26,595 nt of DNA from VMCP01 sp964492925 (GTDB lineage: Bacteria; Bacteroidota; Bacteroidia; NS11-12g; UBA955), in the NCBI GenBank assembly GCA_964492925.1, contig CAZBMF010000029.1, forward strand, positions 1-26,595, read 5' to 3'. A program made the translations under genes and the position numbers. Under the pieces are notes generated by a model. It was not told the origin of the DNA. It saw only the letters and a list, made by a program, of their open reading frames with translations, and did no database searches. Below are positions 6,854-15,062 of this stretch, piece after piece (within the stretch, counting starts at the first letter, position 1; each line of letters starts with the position of its first letter).

Positions 6854-8107
6854 TTACAACGAATAGGCGGTAATTAACTGAATTCCATCTACTTCAGGTG
6901 TAATTATTTCATCTAGGGTAATGATGGATTTGGGAAGGTTGTCTTTGATAGATAAAAGTGAGGCAAATTCTCTAATTCTGGTGGCTTCATCTATTAATGA
7001 ATACGATACTTGGAAATATGCTGTATTGTTTCCCTTGTTAGCAACAAAATCAACTTCTTTATTTCTGATGCTACCGCAGTAAACATCATATTCATTCTGT
7101 TTCAGATTGAGATAAACCAAATTTTCTAATTGATATCCGTAACCGGTTAAGGTACTTGCGAATAGATAATTGTTATATGAAAGGTCATTTAAATAGTATT
7201 TGCTCGTTCCAGATATTATTTCTTTTCCTACCAAATGATAACGGTCGCAACGATGGATGATAAACGCATCTTCCAAATAGGAAATATATTGTGACACCGT
7301 TTGATAATTTGTATTTCGATTTTGACCTTTAAAATACTTTACCAAACTTTGTACGGATATCAAATTAGAAATATTATTGGCAATAAATTTAAAAATATCC
7401 CTCAATAAAATCACATCCCTAATTTGTTGTCGGCTTACAATATCCCTCAAAATAATAGTATCATATAGCGATTGCATGTAATTTCGTTTAGAATCCTCAT
7501 CAGGTAGATTTATCAGTTCTGGCATCCCCCCGGATGAAATAAATTCTAAATAATTTTCTTTGTTCTGTTCTATGTTTTTCAATGCACAATATTCTGAAAA
7601 TACATAGGGTAAAATTAAAAATTGAACGTATCTACCAGATAAATGCGTGGCCAATTCTCCTGAAAGTAGTTTTGAATTTGATCCAGTAATATATATCGAT
7701 ATTTTTCGGGTAAAATCTTGCGACAATGAATTTATAGCAAGTTCCCAACTGTCAATATTTTGAACCTCATCGATGAATACATGGTATCCATGTGTGTCCT
7801 CAACATTTTCAAATACAGCATTGATGAAATTCACGAGATCAATAGGACTTTGAATAAAGTTGTATTCTAAATATTCCATGTTGATGTACAAAGTGGCTTT
7901 TCGGTTTATTCCTTGGTCAATTAAATTTTTTATTAATTGTCGCAGAATATAACTTTTTCCAACCCTTCGTTGTCCTACCAACACCCGAACCAATTGACTA
8001 TCTGAGTATTTTGAAATTCTTTGCAAATAATCTTCACGAATGAACCCGATGTTTAAATCCGAATTCCAAAAATTAAAGCGAGCAATATTTGCAATATTTT
8101 CAATCAT
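6854..8107 (-). CDS. AAA ATPase with C-terminal DUF4143 domain
   Basis: The 417-aa protein is a P-loop ATPase of the AAA_14/DUF4143 class, common in multicopy accessory genes of Bacteroidota; its cellular role is not established. Visible are Walker A GQRRVGKS (45-52), Walker B VFIDEVQ (110-116), a sensor-like TGSNSKLLS (141-149), an arginine-bearing HLSGRY, and a C-terminal half with the DUF4143 pattern LYDTIILRDIV, then YYLNDLS and the nuclease-fold-like EVDFVANKG...YFQV (351-367). The last resembles a PD-(D/E)XK core, but activity is unproven. The start codon and first residues MIENIANIA lie inside the first unit of a 39-bp tandem repeat. No partner gene overlaps it. Direct repeats flank the gene, suggesting it moved in or was shuffled by recombination. 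Confidence 0.9.
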   Translation of the reverse strand: MIENIANIARFNFWNSDLNIGFIREDYLQRISKYSDSQLVRVLVGQRRVGKSYILRQLIKNLIDQGINRKATLYINMEYLEYNFIQSPIDLVNFINAVFENVEDTHGYHVFIDEVQNIDSWELAINSLSQDFTRKISIYITGSNSKLLSGELATHLSGRYVQFLILPYVFSEYCALKNIEQNKENYLEFISSGGMPELINLPDEDSKRNYMQSLYDTIILRDIVSRQQIRDVILLRDIFKFIANNISNLISVQSLVKYFKGQNRNTNYQTVSQYISYLEDAFIIHRCDRYHLVGKEIISGTSKYYLNDLSYNNYLFASTLTGYGYQLENLVYLNLKQNEYDVYCGSIRNKEVDFVANKGNNTAYFQVSYSLIDEATRIREFASLLSIKDNLPKSIITLDEIITPEVDGIQLITAYSL

Positions 8108-8208
8108 AAAACAAAATTAATACATTTTTACAATATTTTCAATCATAAAATAAAATTTGACATATTTTGCAATATTTTCAATCGTAAAGTAAAATATGAT
8201 GCATTTTG
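8092..8208. repeat. Three-unit 39-bp tandem repeat at the ATPase 5' end
   Basis: Three consecutive 39-bp units begin at 8092, 8131 and 8170, each opening with CAATATTTTCAATC. The period is 13 codons, so on the minus strand each unit presents the same reading frame: unit 1 holds the true ATPase start codon, unit 2 an ATG followed by a 9-codon ORF (MIENIVKMY, 8117-8146), and unit 3 an ACG instead of ATG. A diverged fourth copy lies at 5441-5486. The array fills the ATPase leader, so it may affect translation initiation or be a slippage/recombination scar. Confidence 0.88.
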
Positions 8209-8237
8209 TGGTTGAAAGAAATTTATGGAAGTTTATA

Positions 8238-8295
8238 AAAGTTTATAAAAGTTGATGATACTCAAAATAAACATCCTAAACATTTATAAACCCTC
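8238..8295. repeat. 58-bp direct repeat, copy upstream of the ATPase
   Basis: This is the partner of 6755-6812 in the same orientation, about 1.48 kb apart. It also lies 20 bp past the stop codon of the efflux adaptor gene at 8316, so it marks the boundary between the accessory patch and the metal-efflux operon. Confidence 0.8.
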
Positions 8296-8315
8296 ATAAA
8301 CCCTCAAATTCCCCA

Positions 8316-9449
8316 CTAATCCTTCCTAATTTCCATCATCAACGTATTGGCACCAACCGTTACAATTTTCTTGGCGGTTTCGTTCGCCATGAAGGTGAAA
8401 TTCACCAATTTGTCGGTTTCGCTGATGATTTGCACTGGGGCTGCTTTGAATTTGTTGTTGCTTAGTGGCACAAAAACGTAGTGAACATTGTCTACGCGAA
8501 CCACGGATTCTGATGTGGTTTGGAACGACTTGCTTAAATGTCCCTCAAAATCAACATTCAAAAACATGCCCGAATAGATGTTGCTGTTTTGCTTGTTAAA
8601 ATGACAATGCACCTCGGTAGAGCGGTTTTCGCCGATGTGTTTGTTGATTTGAATCACGGTAGCCTCATATTTTACTGATGGATTTTCATTTGAGTAGGCC
8701 ACCACTTTTTTGCCCACCTGGAAATCTTGGATGTTCTTTTCGTATACCGTGATCACCAAATGCATGTCTGCGCTGTTTATCAATTCCGCCAAATCATCGC
8801 TGGCATTGAAATATTTGCCCATTTTGGCATTCACGCTCGACACAAATCCGTCGAAAGGTGCCACAATATTGATGGTTTTTTTGATGTTTTTGGCTGTCAA
8901 TGCAGTTGGATTAATACCCAATAAGATCAACTTTTCAGACAAGGCATTCAATAAAATTTCCTTTGAATCTACCAATAATTTTGCTTCCTGAAGCGATTTT
9001 TCATTGGTTGATTGGTTTTCAAAGGCTATTTTTTGACGCTTTAATTCTTGCTCGGCAAAGGCCAATTCTGACTTTGTTTGCAAATATTCCTGCTGTATTT
9101 GGATGAATTGAACATCTTCCGCCACGGCCAAAACTTGTCCTTTTTTGAAAGTCAATCCGGGTAATAAAATGGTCGACTTTAAATACCCTCCAAGTGGGAT
9201 GTGCAAAATGGCCAAATTTTGTGGAGGCACTTCTACCTTTCCTGTGGCTTTGTGTAAGGTGCTTCCTTCGCCAATTTTCAGGTCTTCCACCACGATATGC
9301 GCATTTTTGTAGGCTTCCACCGACAATTCGATTTCGTTCATGCTTTTTTCTGGAGCGGCCGCTTGTTTTTCGCCCTCTTGTTTCTGTGAACAAGATGCAA
9401 TGGCCATTAGGCCTATCATTCCTATTAGGATATTGTGTTTATTTTTCAT
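8316..9449 (-). CDS. RND efflux periplasmic adaptor (CzcB/CusB family)
   Basis: This membrane-fusion protein links the RND pump to the outer-membrane channel across the periplasm. Its 377 aa begin with a lipoprotein signal ending in the lipobox AIASC (Cys about 20). A barrel-sandwich/lipoyl half follows (about 65-110, with GGYLKSTILLPGLTFKKGQ), then an alpha-helical hairpin (about 110-180, heptad-like EYLQTKSELAFAEQELKRQK), the second lipoyl half (about 190-225, VAPFDGFVSSVNAKMGKYF), a beta-barrel and a membrane-proximal domain to the C-terminus. No Cys/His/Met-rich N-terminal metal site is obvious. The start overlaps the end of the pump gene by 11 bp, so the two are probably translationally coupled. 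The specific metal is inferred from the pump. Confidence 0.92.
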   Translation of the reverse strand: MKNKHNILIGMIGLMAIASCSQKQEGEKQAAAPEKSMNEIELSVEAYKNAHIVVEDLKIGEGSTLHKATGKVEVPPQNLAILHIPLGGYLKSTILLPGLTFKKGQVLAVAEDVQFIQIQQEYLQTKSELAFAEQELKRQKIAFENQSTNEKSLQEAKLLVDSKEILLNALSEKLILLGINPTALTAKNIKKTINIVAPFDGFVSSVNAKMGKYFNASDDLAELINSADMHLVITVYEKNIQDFQVGKKVVAYSNENPSVKYEATVIQINKHIGENRSTEVHCHFNKQNSNIYSGMFLNVDFEGHLSKSFQTTSESVVRVDNVHYVFVPLSNNKFKAAPVQIISETDKLVNFTFMANETAKKIVTVGANTLMMEIRKD

Positions 9450-12400
9450 TGTATTGGTTGATGTTTAAGATGGATTTTTGGTATTGAAATTGAAGATCAA
9501 GTAACGACAATTGAACGTCGAGCGATTGTCCTTGCAATCGGCTCCATTCTATCAAATTGATTTCCCCATTTTTTAATTGTTTATCTGCAATGGTTTGATA
9601 ATGTTTGATTTGAGAGATGTATTCCGGTTTTTTGCCGACGTAATTTTCCTGTATGTTTTTAAATTGATCAAACGCCGATTTGCGCTGATTTTGGTATTCC
9701 TCTTGTGCTTGTTCTATGCGTTTTTTTGCAATGTCGAACTCAATGGCAGCCATACCAATTTTTTGCTTTTGACCGGCAAATAGCAGTGGGAACGACATTG
9801 ACAATTGTGCACTTTGGAAGCGGTTTCCCGTATTGAAAAAGCGCTCATTTCCATAAATGTTTTGATAGCCAGCGAAACTCTGATTGGTGTACCCAATTGT
9901 AAATTTTGGTAACCGTTTGAGTTTTTCCATTTCCCACTGATTTTGGAAAAATTTAGCCGTCAATTGCTGCTGAGTCACCATTAAATTGCCAGCAGGCTGG
10001 TAGTTTTTGAGGGACATTAACTGATCGTTGGAAAATGAATCAGAAAGTTCAAAATCTTGGTTCAAACGAAGCAACAATTTGAGGTTGGTTTTCGCCTGCA
10101 CCAATTCGATTTTCACGACATCTTTTTGCAAGCTCACCTTGTTTTTTTGTAACTCAATGGCCCAAAGTTCGCTGCCACTGCTCAAACCAATTTTTACACG
10201 GTTTTGCGTTTTGGCAATTTCAATATCCAGCAGCTGAATGAGATTATTCAATATACGCATTTTTTCCCACAAATACAAATTGATCAAATACAACTCTTGC
10301 ACCGAATATGTTAGCTGCTTGGTTGAAAGTTCAATCTGATTCTTTTGCATATCAACCAGTTGCTGTCCAATTTTGCGTTGTTTCAATTGAGCCAGAGGGT
10401 TGCCAATGTTTTGCTGAATGGCGTATTGATTGTCGGTGTAATAACTGTTGATTTGCCCACAATTGGCATTGAGTTGTGTTTCCCCTAAAATGCCGTATTG
10501 CTTCACTCCAAGATTTTGGTATTGTAACAATTGCTTTTCAATTTTGAGGGACAAATTGCGGCTTATACCTGAATCTACCGCTTGGTTCATCGATAGAGAA
10601 CTTTGTGCCTGAATACTGCTTAAGCTCAAGCAAGCAACCATAATTGCAGTGATTGTCTTTTTTGTTCCAGTCCCACTTTTTTGTTTTTCAAAAACAATGT
10701 ACAACAATGGCAAAATGAGTAATGTTAGTAAAGTTGCAACAAGAAGTCCGCCAATTACCACAGTTGCCAATGGTTTTTGAACTTCTGCTCCAGAACCGCT
10801 TGAAAGTGCCATCGGCAAGAAGCCCAATGAAGCAACCATAGCGGTAATTAATACGGGTCTCAATCGGGTTTTAGCACCATCTAAAACAATGTCGTGAATG
10901 GATTTCTCAGGGTGAGATTCTTTAAGTCGGTTAAATTCAGCAATCAACACAATGCCGTTCAATACTGCCACACCGAAGAGTGCAATAAATCCGATACCTG
11001 CACTGATGCTGAAGGGCATGTCCCTCAAAAACAACGCCATCAAACCACCCATTGCTGAAAGTGGAATTGCAGTGTAGATTAAAAGTCCTTGTTTTACAGA
11101 GTGGAATGCAAAAAAGAGCAGTGCAAAAATGAGGAGCAAGGCCACTGGAACAGCCAATGAAAGTCTAGATTTTGCTTGTTCCAAGTTTTCAAAAGATCCA
11201 CCGTAGGTGATATAGTAACCAGGAGGCAATTTGATGTTCTTTTTTACGTCTTTTTGTAATTGATTTACAACGGTTTGAACATCTTTTCCAGTAATGTTGA
11301 ATCCAACAATGATTCTACGCTTTGCATCTTCGCGTTGAATTTGATTTACCCCATCGAATGATTCAATTTTCGCCACCAAATTTAGTGGAATGCGTTTGTT
11401 GCCTCCAACTGGAACTAAAAGATTTTCAAGGGCTTCAATAGAATTTTTATCTTCATTGGCAATTCTCACCACCATGTCGAATCGTTTTTCCCCTTCAAAA
11501 ACTTGCCCGGTAATTTCACCAGCGAAAGTCGCATTGATGATGCGGTTAATTTCATTGATATTCCCTTGGTATTGTGCCAAAAGGTCGCGGTTAAACTTCA
11601 CCACCAACTGAGGCATCCCTTGAGTGGCTTCTACATAAATATCGGTAGCGCCATCGACTTTATGCGATAAGTTTCCCAATATTTCGGCGTATTTGGAAAG
11701 GGTGTCGAGGTCTTCACCGAAGATTTTACACACCACATCTTGCTTAGCACCGGTCATTAATTCATTAAATCGCATTTGAACAGGATATTGAAAACCGGTT
11801 GACAGTCCAGGCACAGCAGCCAATTTGGCTTGCATTTTTTCCGACAATTCATCGAATGTTTCGGCTGATGTCCATTCAGATTTATCCTTTAATATCACCA
11901 TCATATCGGCGGCTTCAATGGGCATTGGATCCGTTGGAATTTCACCGCTACCAATTTTGGTCACTACTTTTTCAACCTCTGGAAATTCTTTTTTGAGAAT
12001 GGCGGCCGCTTTTTGAGTGCTCTCTAGGGTTGTTCCGAGATTACTTCCAATCATCACACGGCTTTCTACCGCAAAGTCACCTTCCTCGAGGGTTGGAATA
12101 AATTCTCCTCCCAAAGTTGATCCCAACAAGATGGATATCACAAACATACCCAAGGTACTGCCGATGGCAATTTTACGGTGGTTGAAAATCCATTTGAGCG
12201 ATTTCTCATAAAAGTTTTGCAATTTTCGAAACGTGCGTTCTGTTAAATTATCTTCTGAAGGATTGGTGTTTTTGAAGATCACCGAACTCATCATTGGAAT
12301 GTAAGTCAACGATAAAATAAAGGCTCCAAGTAAGGCAAATGCCACGGTTTGTGCCATAGGTTTAAACATTTTACCTTCAATGCCTTCCAACGAGAAAATG

Positions 12401-13773
12401 GGTAAGTATACCACCAAAATAATAATTTGTCCAAATACTGCACTATTCATCATTTTGCCGGCACTTTCGCCCACCAATTGGTTGATTTTGTTAGGGTCGT
12501 GTTTGCGTTTCATGATTTGGTGAAGCACCGCTTCAACAATAATCACAGCACCATCAACAATTAGCCCGAAATCTAAGGCACCTAAGCTCATTAAATTTCC
12601 ACTCACACCAAATAAATTCATCATGATGATGGCAAAAAGCATGGCCAAAGGAATGACTGATGCCACCAACAATCCCGCCCTGAAATTTCCAAGAATCAAT
12701 ACCAAAACAAAAATCACAATCAGTGCACCTTCTGTTAAATTCTTACTCACTGTTTTGATGGCGTTGTTCACCATTTTGGTTCTATCGAGGAAAGCTTCAA
12801 TTTCTACACCTTCAGGTAAGGTTTGTTTGATACGTTCAATACGCTCCTTTACAGCGGTAATTACTTCACGGCTATTTTCTCCTTTAAGCATCATTACCAC
12901 AGCACCAGCAACTTCCCCTTGGTCGTTGTAAGCCATTGCTCCATAGCGATTTGCATTTCCAATCGAAACTTCGGCAACATCACGGATATAAATTGGTTTT
13001 GCATGTGACGCAGCATTGAGACAAATGTTTTGAATGTCTTCAATTGAGCCAACCAAACCTTCGGTTCGTATAAAATGTACACGGTTGGATTTTTCAATGT
13101 AAGAGCCACCGGTATTTTGATTGTTTTGTTCCACGGCAGAAAGCACATCAGCGACGCTCAAATTGAGGGCTGTTAATTTTGAGGGATTTACGGCAATTTG
13201 GTATTGTTTTACCTTTCCTCCAAAACTACTCACATCTGCAACGCCTTTAACACCAAGTAGTTGTCGGCGTACAATCCAATCTTGAATGGTTCTTAATTCA
13301 GTTGCATCGTACATTGACTCAAACCCTTTTTTGGGTTTCACCACATATTGATAAATTTCACCTAAGCCAGTTGTTACTGGTGCTAAAAAGGGTGTTCCTA
13401 GTCCTGGGGGGATATTTTGCTGTGCTTGAATAAGTCGCTCTGCAACTTGTTGTCGTGCCCAGTAGATATCTACACCATCATCAAATACAATTGTCACCAA
13501 ACTCAAACCAAAACGAGAAAAACTTCGAATTTCATGAAGTCCTGGTATATTGTTATTGGCTTGTTCAATGGGAAAGGTAATCAAACGTTCCACGTCTGGT
13601 GCTCCTAAAGAAGAAGAGGTTGTAATGATTTGTACTTGGTTATTGGTGATGTCGGGAACGGCATCAATGGGTAATTTGAATACTTCAATGAGCCCATAAA
13701 TAATGAGGGCCATTGTGAAGATTCCCACAATTAATTTGTTCTTGATAGATGAATCTATGATCTTTTGTAACAT
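9439..13773 (-). CDS. CzcA-type heavy-metal RND pump fused to TolC-like outer-membrane factor
   Basis: The 1444-aa protein joins two parts. Residues 1 to about 1031 form a complete heavy-metal RND permease: TM1 near 15-33, two large periplasmic domains and further membrane helices. The TM4 signature DFGLIVDGAVIIVE carries D401, D407 and E414, corresponding to CzcA D402, D408 and E415. That DFG...DGA...E pattern is typical of pumps for Zn, Co, Cd or Ni rather than Cu/Ag CusA. Residues about 1037-1055 form a signal-peptide-like segment (KKTITAIMVACLSL, then SSIQAQ), and about 1056-1444 are a TolC/CusC-like coiled-coil outer-membrane factor. Such fusions occur in Bacteroidota. Cleavage after the internal signal would free the outer-membrane part; this is inference. 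It is co-directional with a small secreted protein upstream and the adaptor downstream. Confidence 0.93.
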   Translation of the reverse strand: MLQKIIDSSIKNKLIVGIFTMALIIYGLIEVFKLPIDAVPDITNNQVQIITTSSSLGAPDVERLITFPIEQANNNIPGLHEIRSFSRFGLSLVTIVFDDGVDIYWARQQVAERLIQAQQNIPPGLGTPFLAPVTTGLGEIYQYVVKPKKGFESMYDATELRTIQDWIVRRQLLGVKGVADVSSFGGKVKQYQIAVNPSKLTALNLSVADVLSAVEQNNQNTGGSYIEKSNRVHFIRTEGLVGSIEDIQNICLNAASHAKPIYIRDVAEVSIGNANRYGAMAYNDQGEVAGAVVMMLKGENSREVITAVKERIERIKQTLPEGVEIEAFLDRTKMVNNAIKTVSKNLTEGALIVIFVLVLILGNFRAGLLVASVIPLAMLFAIIMMNLFGVSGNLMSLGALDFGLIVDGAVIIVEAVLHQIMKRKHDPNKINQLVGESAGKMMNSAVFGQIIILVVYLPIFSLEGIEGKMFKPMAQTVAFALLGAFILSLTYIPMMSSVIFKNTNPSEDNLTERTFRKLQNFYEKSLKWIFNHRKIAIGSTLGMFVISILLGSTLGGEFIPTLEEGDFAVESRVMIGSNLGTTLESTQKAAAILKKEFPEVEKVVTKIGSGEIPTDPMPIEAADMMVILKDKSEWTSAETFDELSEKMQAKLAAVPGLSTGFQYPVQMRFNELMTGAKQDVVCKIFGEDLDTLSKYAEILGNLSHKVDGATDIYVEATQGMPQLVVKFNRDLLAQYQGNINEINRIINATFAGEITGQVFEGEKRFDMVVRIANEDKNSIEALENLLVPVGGNKRIPLNLVAKIESFDGVNQIQREDAKRRIIVGFNITGKDVQTVVNQLQKDVKKNIKLPPGYYITYGGSFENLEQAKSRLSLAVPVALLLIFALLFFAFHSVKQGLLIYTAIPLSAMGGLMALFLRDMPFSISAGIGFIALFGVAVLNGIVLIAEFNRLKESHPEKSIHDIVLDGAKTRLRPVLITAMVASLGFLPMALSSGSGAEVQKPLATVVIGGLLVATLLTLLILPLLYIVFEKQKSGTGTKKTITAIMVACLSLSSIQAQSSLSMNQAVDSGISRNLSLKIEKQLLQYQNLGVKQYGILGETQLNANCGQINSYYTDNQYAIQQNIGNPLAQLKQRKIGQQLVDMQKNQIELSTKQLTYSVQELYLINLYLWEKMRILNNLIQLLDIEIAKTQNRVKIGLSSGSELWAIELQKNKVSLQKDVVKIELVQAKTNLKLLLRLNQDFELSDSFSNDQLMSLKNYQPAGNLMVTQQQLTAKFFQNQWEMEKLKRLPKFTIGYTNQSFAGYQNIYGNERFFNTGNRFQSAQLSMSFPLLFAGQKQKIGMAAIEFDIAKKRIEQAQEEYQNQRKSAFDQFKNIQENYVGKKPEYISQIKHYQTIADKQLKNGEINLIEWSRLQGQSLDVQLSLLDLQFQYQKSILNINQYNEK

Positions 13774-13828
13774 TTTTTGTTTGTTTTACGTGCAGTACAC
13801 GGTGAATAAAATTGTATGATTGAAAATG

Positions 13829-13838
13829 TCCCTCAAAA
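13829..13838 (+). repeat. Intergenic copy of the TCCCTCAAAA decamer
   Basis: This is the only exact copy of the recurrent decamer that lies outside a gene. It reads TGTCCCTCAAAA with its two preceding bases and sits 56 bp upstream of the RND pump start. The other eight exact copies are inside genes (see findings). Confidence 0.6.
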
Positions 13839-13855
13839 AAAATGAGCGAACAAAG

Positions 13856-13874
13856 AAATCCTTGTAAAGGATTT
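13856..13874. promoter_or_regulatory. 19-bp palindrome between the small protein and RND genes
   Basis: AAATCCTT and AAGGATTT form perfect 8-bp arms around GTA. It lies 13 bp after the stop of the small secreted protein and 83 bp before the pump start. It could be an operator for the efflux genes or a weak transcript-end hairpin: on the minus strand it runs into TTTCTTTG, not a clean T tract. Confidence 0.45.
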
Positions 13875-13886
13875 ACTGGAAATTAA

Positions 13887-14282
13887 TTAGCAAGATTTAG
13901 GAGGCTGCCAAACACCATTGGGTTCACCAACAGAGAGTGAATTGTAGGGCAATGGTGAAAATGTTTGAATGCATTTAACAGCTAGGGGCGATTGCTCCCA
14001 TTTTTCGGTATTGATGTAATGAAAACCAATCATCAAAGGATGATTTTCATCTTTAAAAGGCAATTTTTTATGAAACTGATCTTTTTGATCGATGTTTTTA
14101 ATATAGTGATCATCAATGAAATCCAAGAAAGAAATATTTGGTTCTTTCTCTTTGTGCTCAATAAAATGAGCCACCAGGGTAGGAAGTTTGATAATTTCGT
14201 GCAGCGGAGATTGAACGGATACATAAAGGAATAGCAACAAAACTGAAAAAATTCTGAATGCGCTATTTTTATGTTTGTTCAT
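13887..14282 (-). CDS. Small His-rich secreted protein of the efflux operon
   Basis: The 131-aa protein has an N-terminal signal/anchor (about residues 9-24, RIFSVLLLFLYVSVQ) and a polar body with nine histidines scattered as HFIEH, DDHY, FHK, NHP and FHY. It ends in WQPPKSC with a C-terminal Cys. As I recall, small proteins of this kind with a WQPPK-like end sit ahead of CzcA operons in Bacteroidota; they have no established function. A periplasmic metal-binding or delivery role is a guess from the His/Asp/Glu content and context. It starts 4 bp after the glycosyltransferase stop and precedes the pump by 113 bp. Confidence 0.75.
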   Translation of the reverse strand: MNKHKNSAFRIFSVLLLFLYVSVQSPLHEIIKLPTLVAHFIEHKEKEPNISFLDFIDDHYIKNIDQKDQFHKKLPFKDENHPLMIGFHYINTEKWEQSPLAVKCIQTFSPLPYNSLSVGEPNGVWQPPKSC

Positions 14283-14286
14283 GGTT

Positions 14287-15012
14287 TTATAGTTTACCGA
14301 AAATACTTTTGAGTTTTAGCTCAAGTACCCCAAATAATGCTTCTCTAAAAATTTTGGTGCTCATTTTGGAAGTACCAGCGGTTCTATCGGTGAAAATAAT
14401 GGGATGTTCTTGAATGGTAAATCCTTTTCTAGAGGCCCTAAATTTCATTTCAATTTGGAAAGCATAACCCCTGAATTTGATATCATCGATACCAATGGTT
14501 TCAAGCACTTTTCTTTTGTAACAAACGAATCCTGCGGTTGTATCGGCAATGTTCAATCCAGTTACGAACTGTACATATTTGCTGGCATAGTAGCTCATCA
14601 ATACGCGTCCCATTGGCCAGTTTACCACGTTTACTACACCTCCTACGTAGCGAGATCCCACACAAACGTCGGCAGACGCTTCACATTTTTCAATCAATTT
14701 TGGTAATTGATCTACGGGATGTGAAAAGTCACAGTCCATTTCGCAAATGTATTCATAATGGCGTTCTAATGCCCAATGGAAACCAGCAATGTAAGCAGTG
14801 CCCAAGCCGTTTTTACCTGCTCTTTGAAGCAAATGTAATTGGTTTGTATAAGTGTTTTGTAATGTTTTTACAACTTCTGCAGTTCCATCTGGGGAATTGT
14901 CATCTACAATCAATAAATCGATTTTTTTCTCTAACGACATGACTCTGTGAATCATGGATTCGATATTTTCGATTTCATTATAGGTTGGAATGATGACTAA
15001 ATAAGGATTCAT
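14287..15012 (-). CDS. Polyprenol-phosphate mannosyltransferase-like GT2 glycosyltransferase
   Basis: This family 2 glycosyltransferase of the DPM1 type transfers a sugar (typically mannose from GDP-mannose) to polyprenyl phosphate at the inner membrane. The 241 aa show the N-terminal IIPTYNEIENIE (about 7-18), VDDNSPDGTA (about 36-45), GKNGLGTAYIAGF (about 67-79), the metal/nucleotide-site DCDFSHP (about 94-100), GSRYV (about 120), and the C-terminal GYAFQIEMKFRA and EHPIIFTDRTAGTSKMS typical of DPM1. There is no C-terminal membrane domain, as in short DPM1 enzymes. It heads the minus-strand unit with the efflux genes, but a functional link to metal efflux is not obvious. Its own -7 box is at 15026-15033. 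Confidence 0.9.
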   Translation of the reverse strand: MNPYLVIIPTYNEIENIESMIHRVMSLEKKIDLLIVDDNSPDGTAEVVKTLQNTYTNQLHLLQRAGKNGLGTAYIAGFHWALERHYEYICEMDCDFSHPVDQLPKLIEKCEASADVCVGSRYVGGVVNVVNWPMGRVLMSYYASKYVQFVTGLNIADTTAGFVCYKRKVLETIGIDDIKFRGYAFQIEMKFRASRKGFTIQEHPIIFTDRTAGTSKMSTKIFREALFGVLELKLKSIFGKL

Positions 15013-15025
15013 TGTAGAATATGCA

Positions 15026-15033
15026 CAAAATTA
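15026..15033 (-). promoter_or_regulatory. -7 box of the glycosyltransferase gene
   Basis: On the minus strand it reads TAATTTTG, an exact TANNTTTG box, 13 nt before the ATG at 15012. It may also drive the downstream small protein and efflux genes. Confidence 0.5.
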
Positions 15034-15062
15034 AGTTATTTTGTTGAAATTATAAATGTACC

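Noticed and set aside
6854..8107. Transposase-like role for the ATPase (IstB/TnsC type)
   Set aside because: No transposase gene or terminal inverted repeats adjoin it, and its C-terminus fits DUF4143, not IstB.
9019..9393. Arg-rich 124-codon frame inside the adaptor gene
   Set aside because: It is a frame shadow of the adaptor gene on the same strand; composition is unlike a real protein of this genome.
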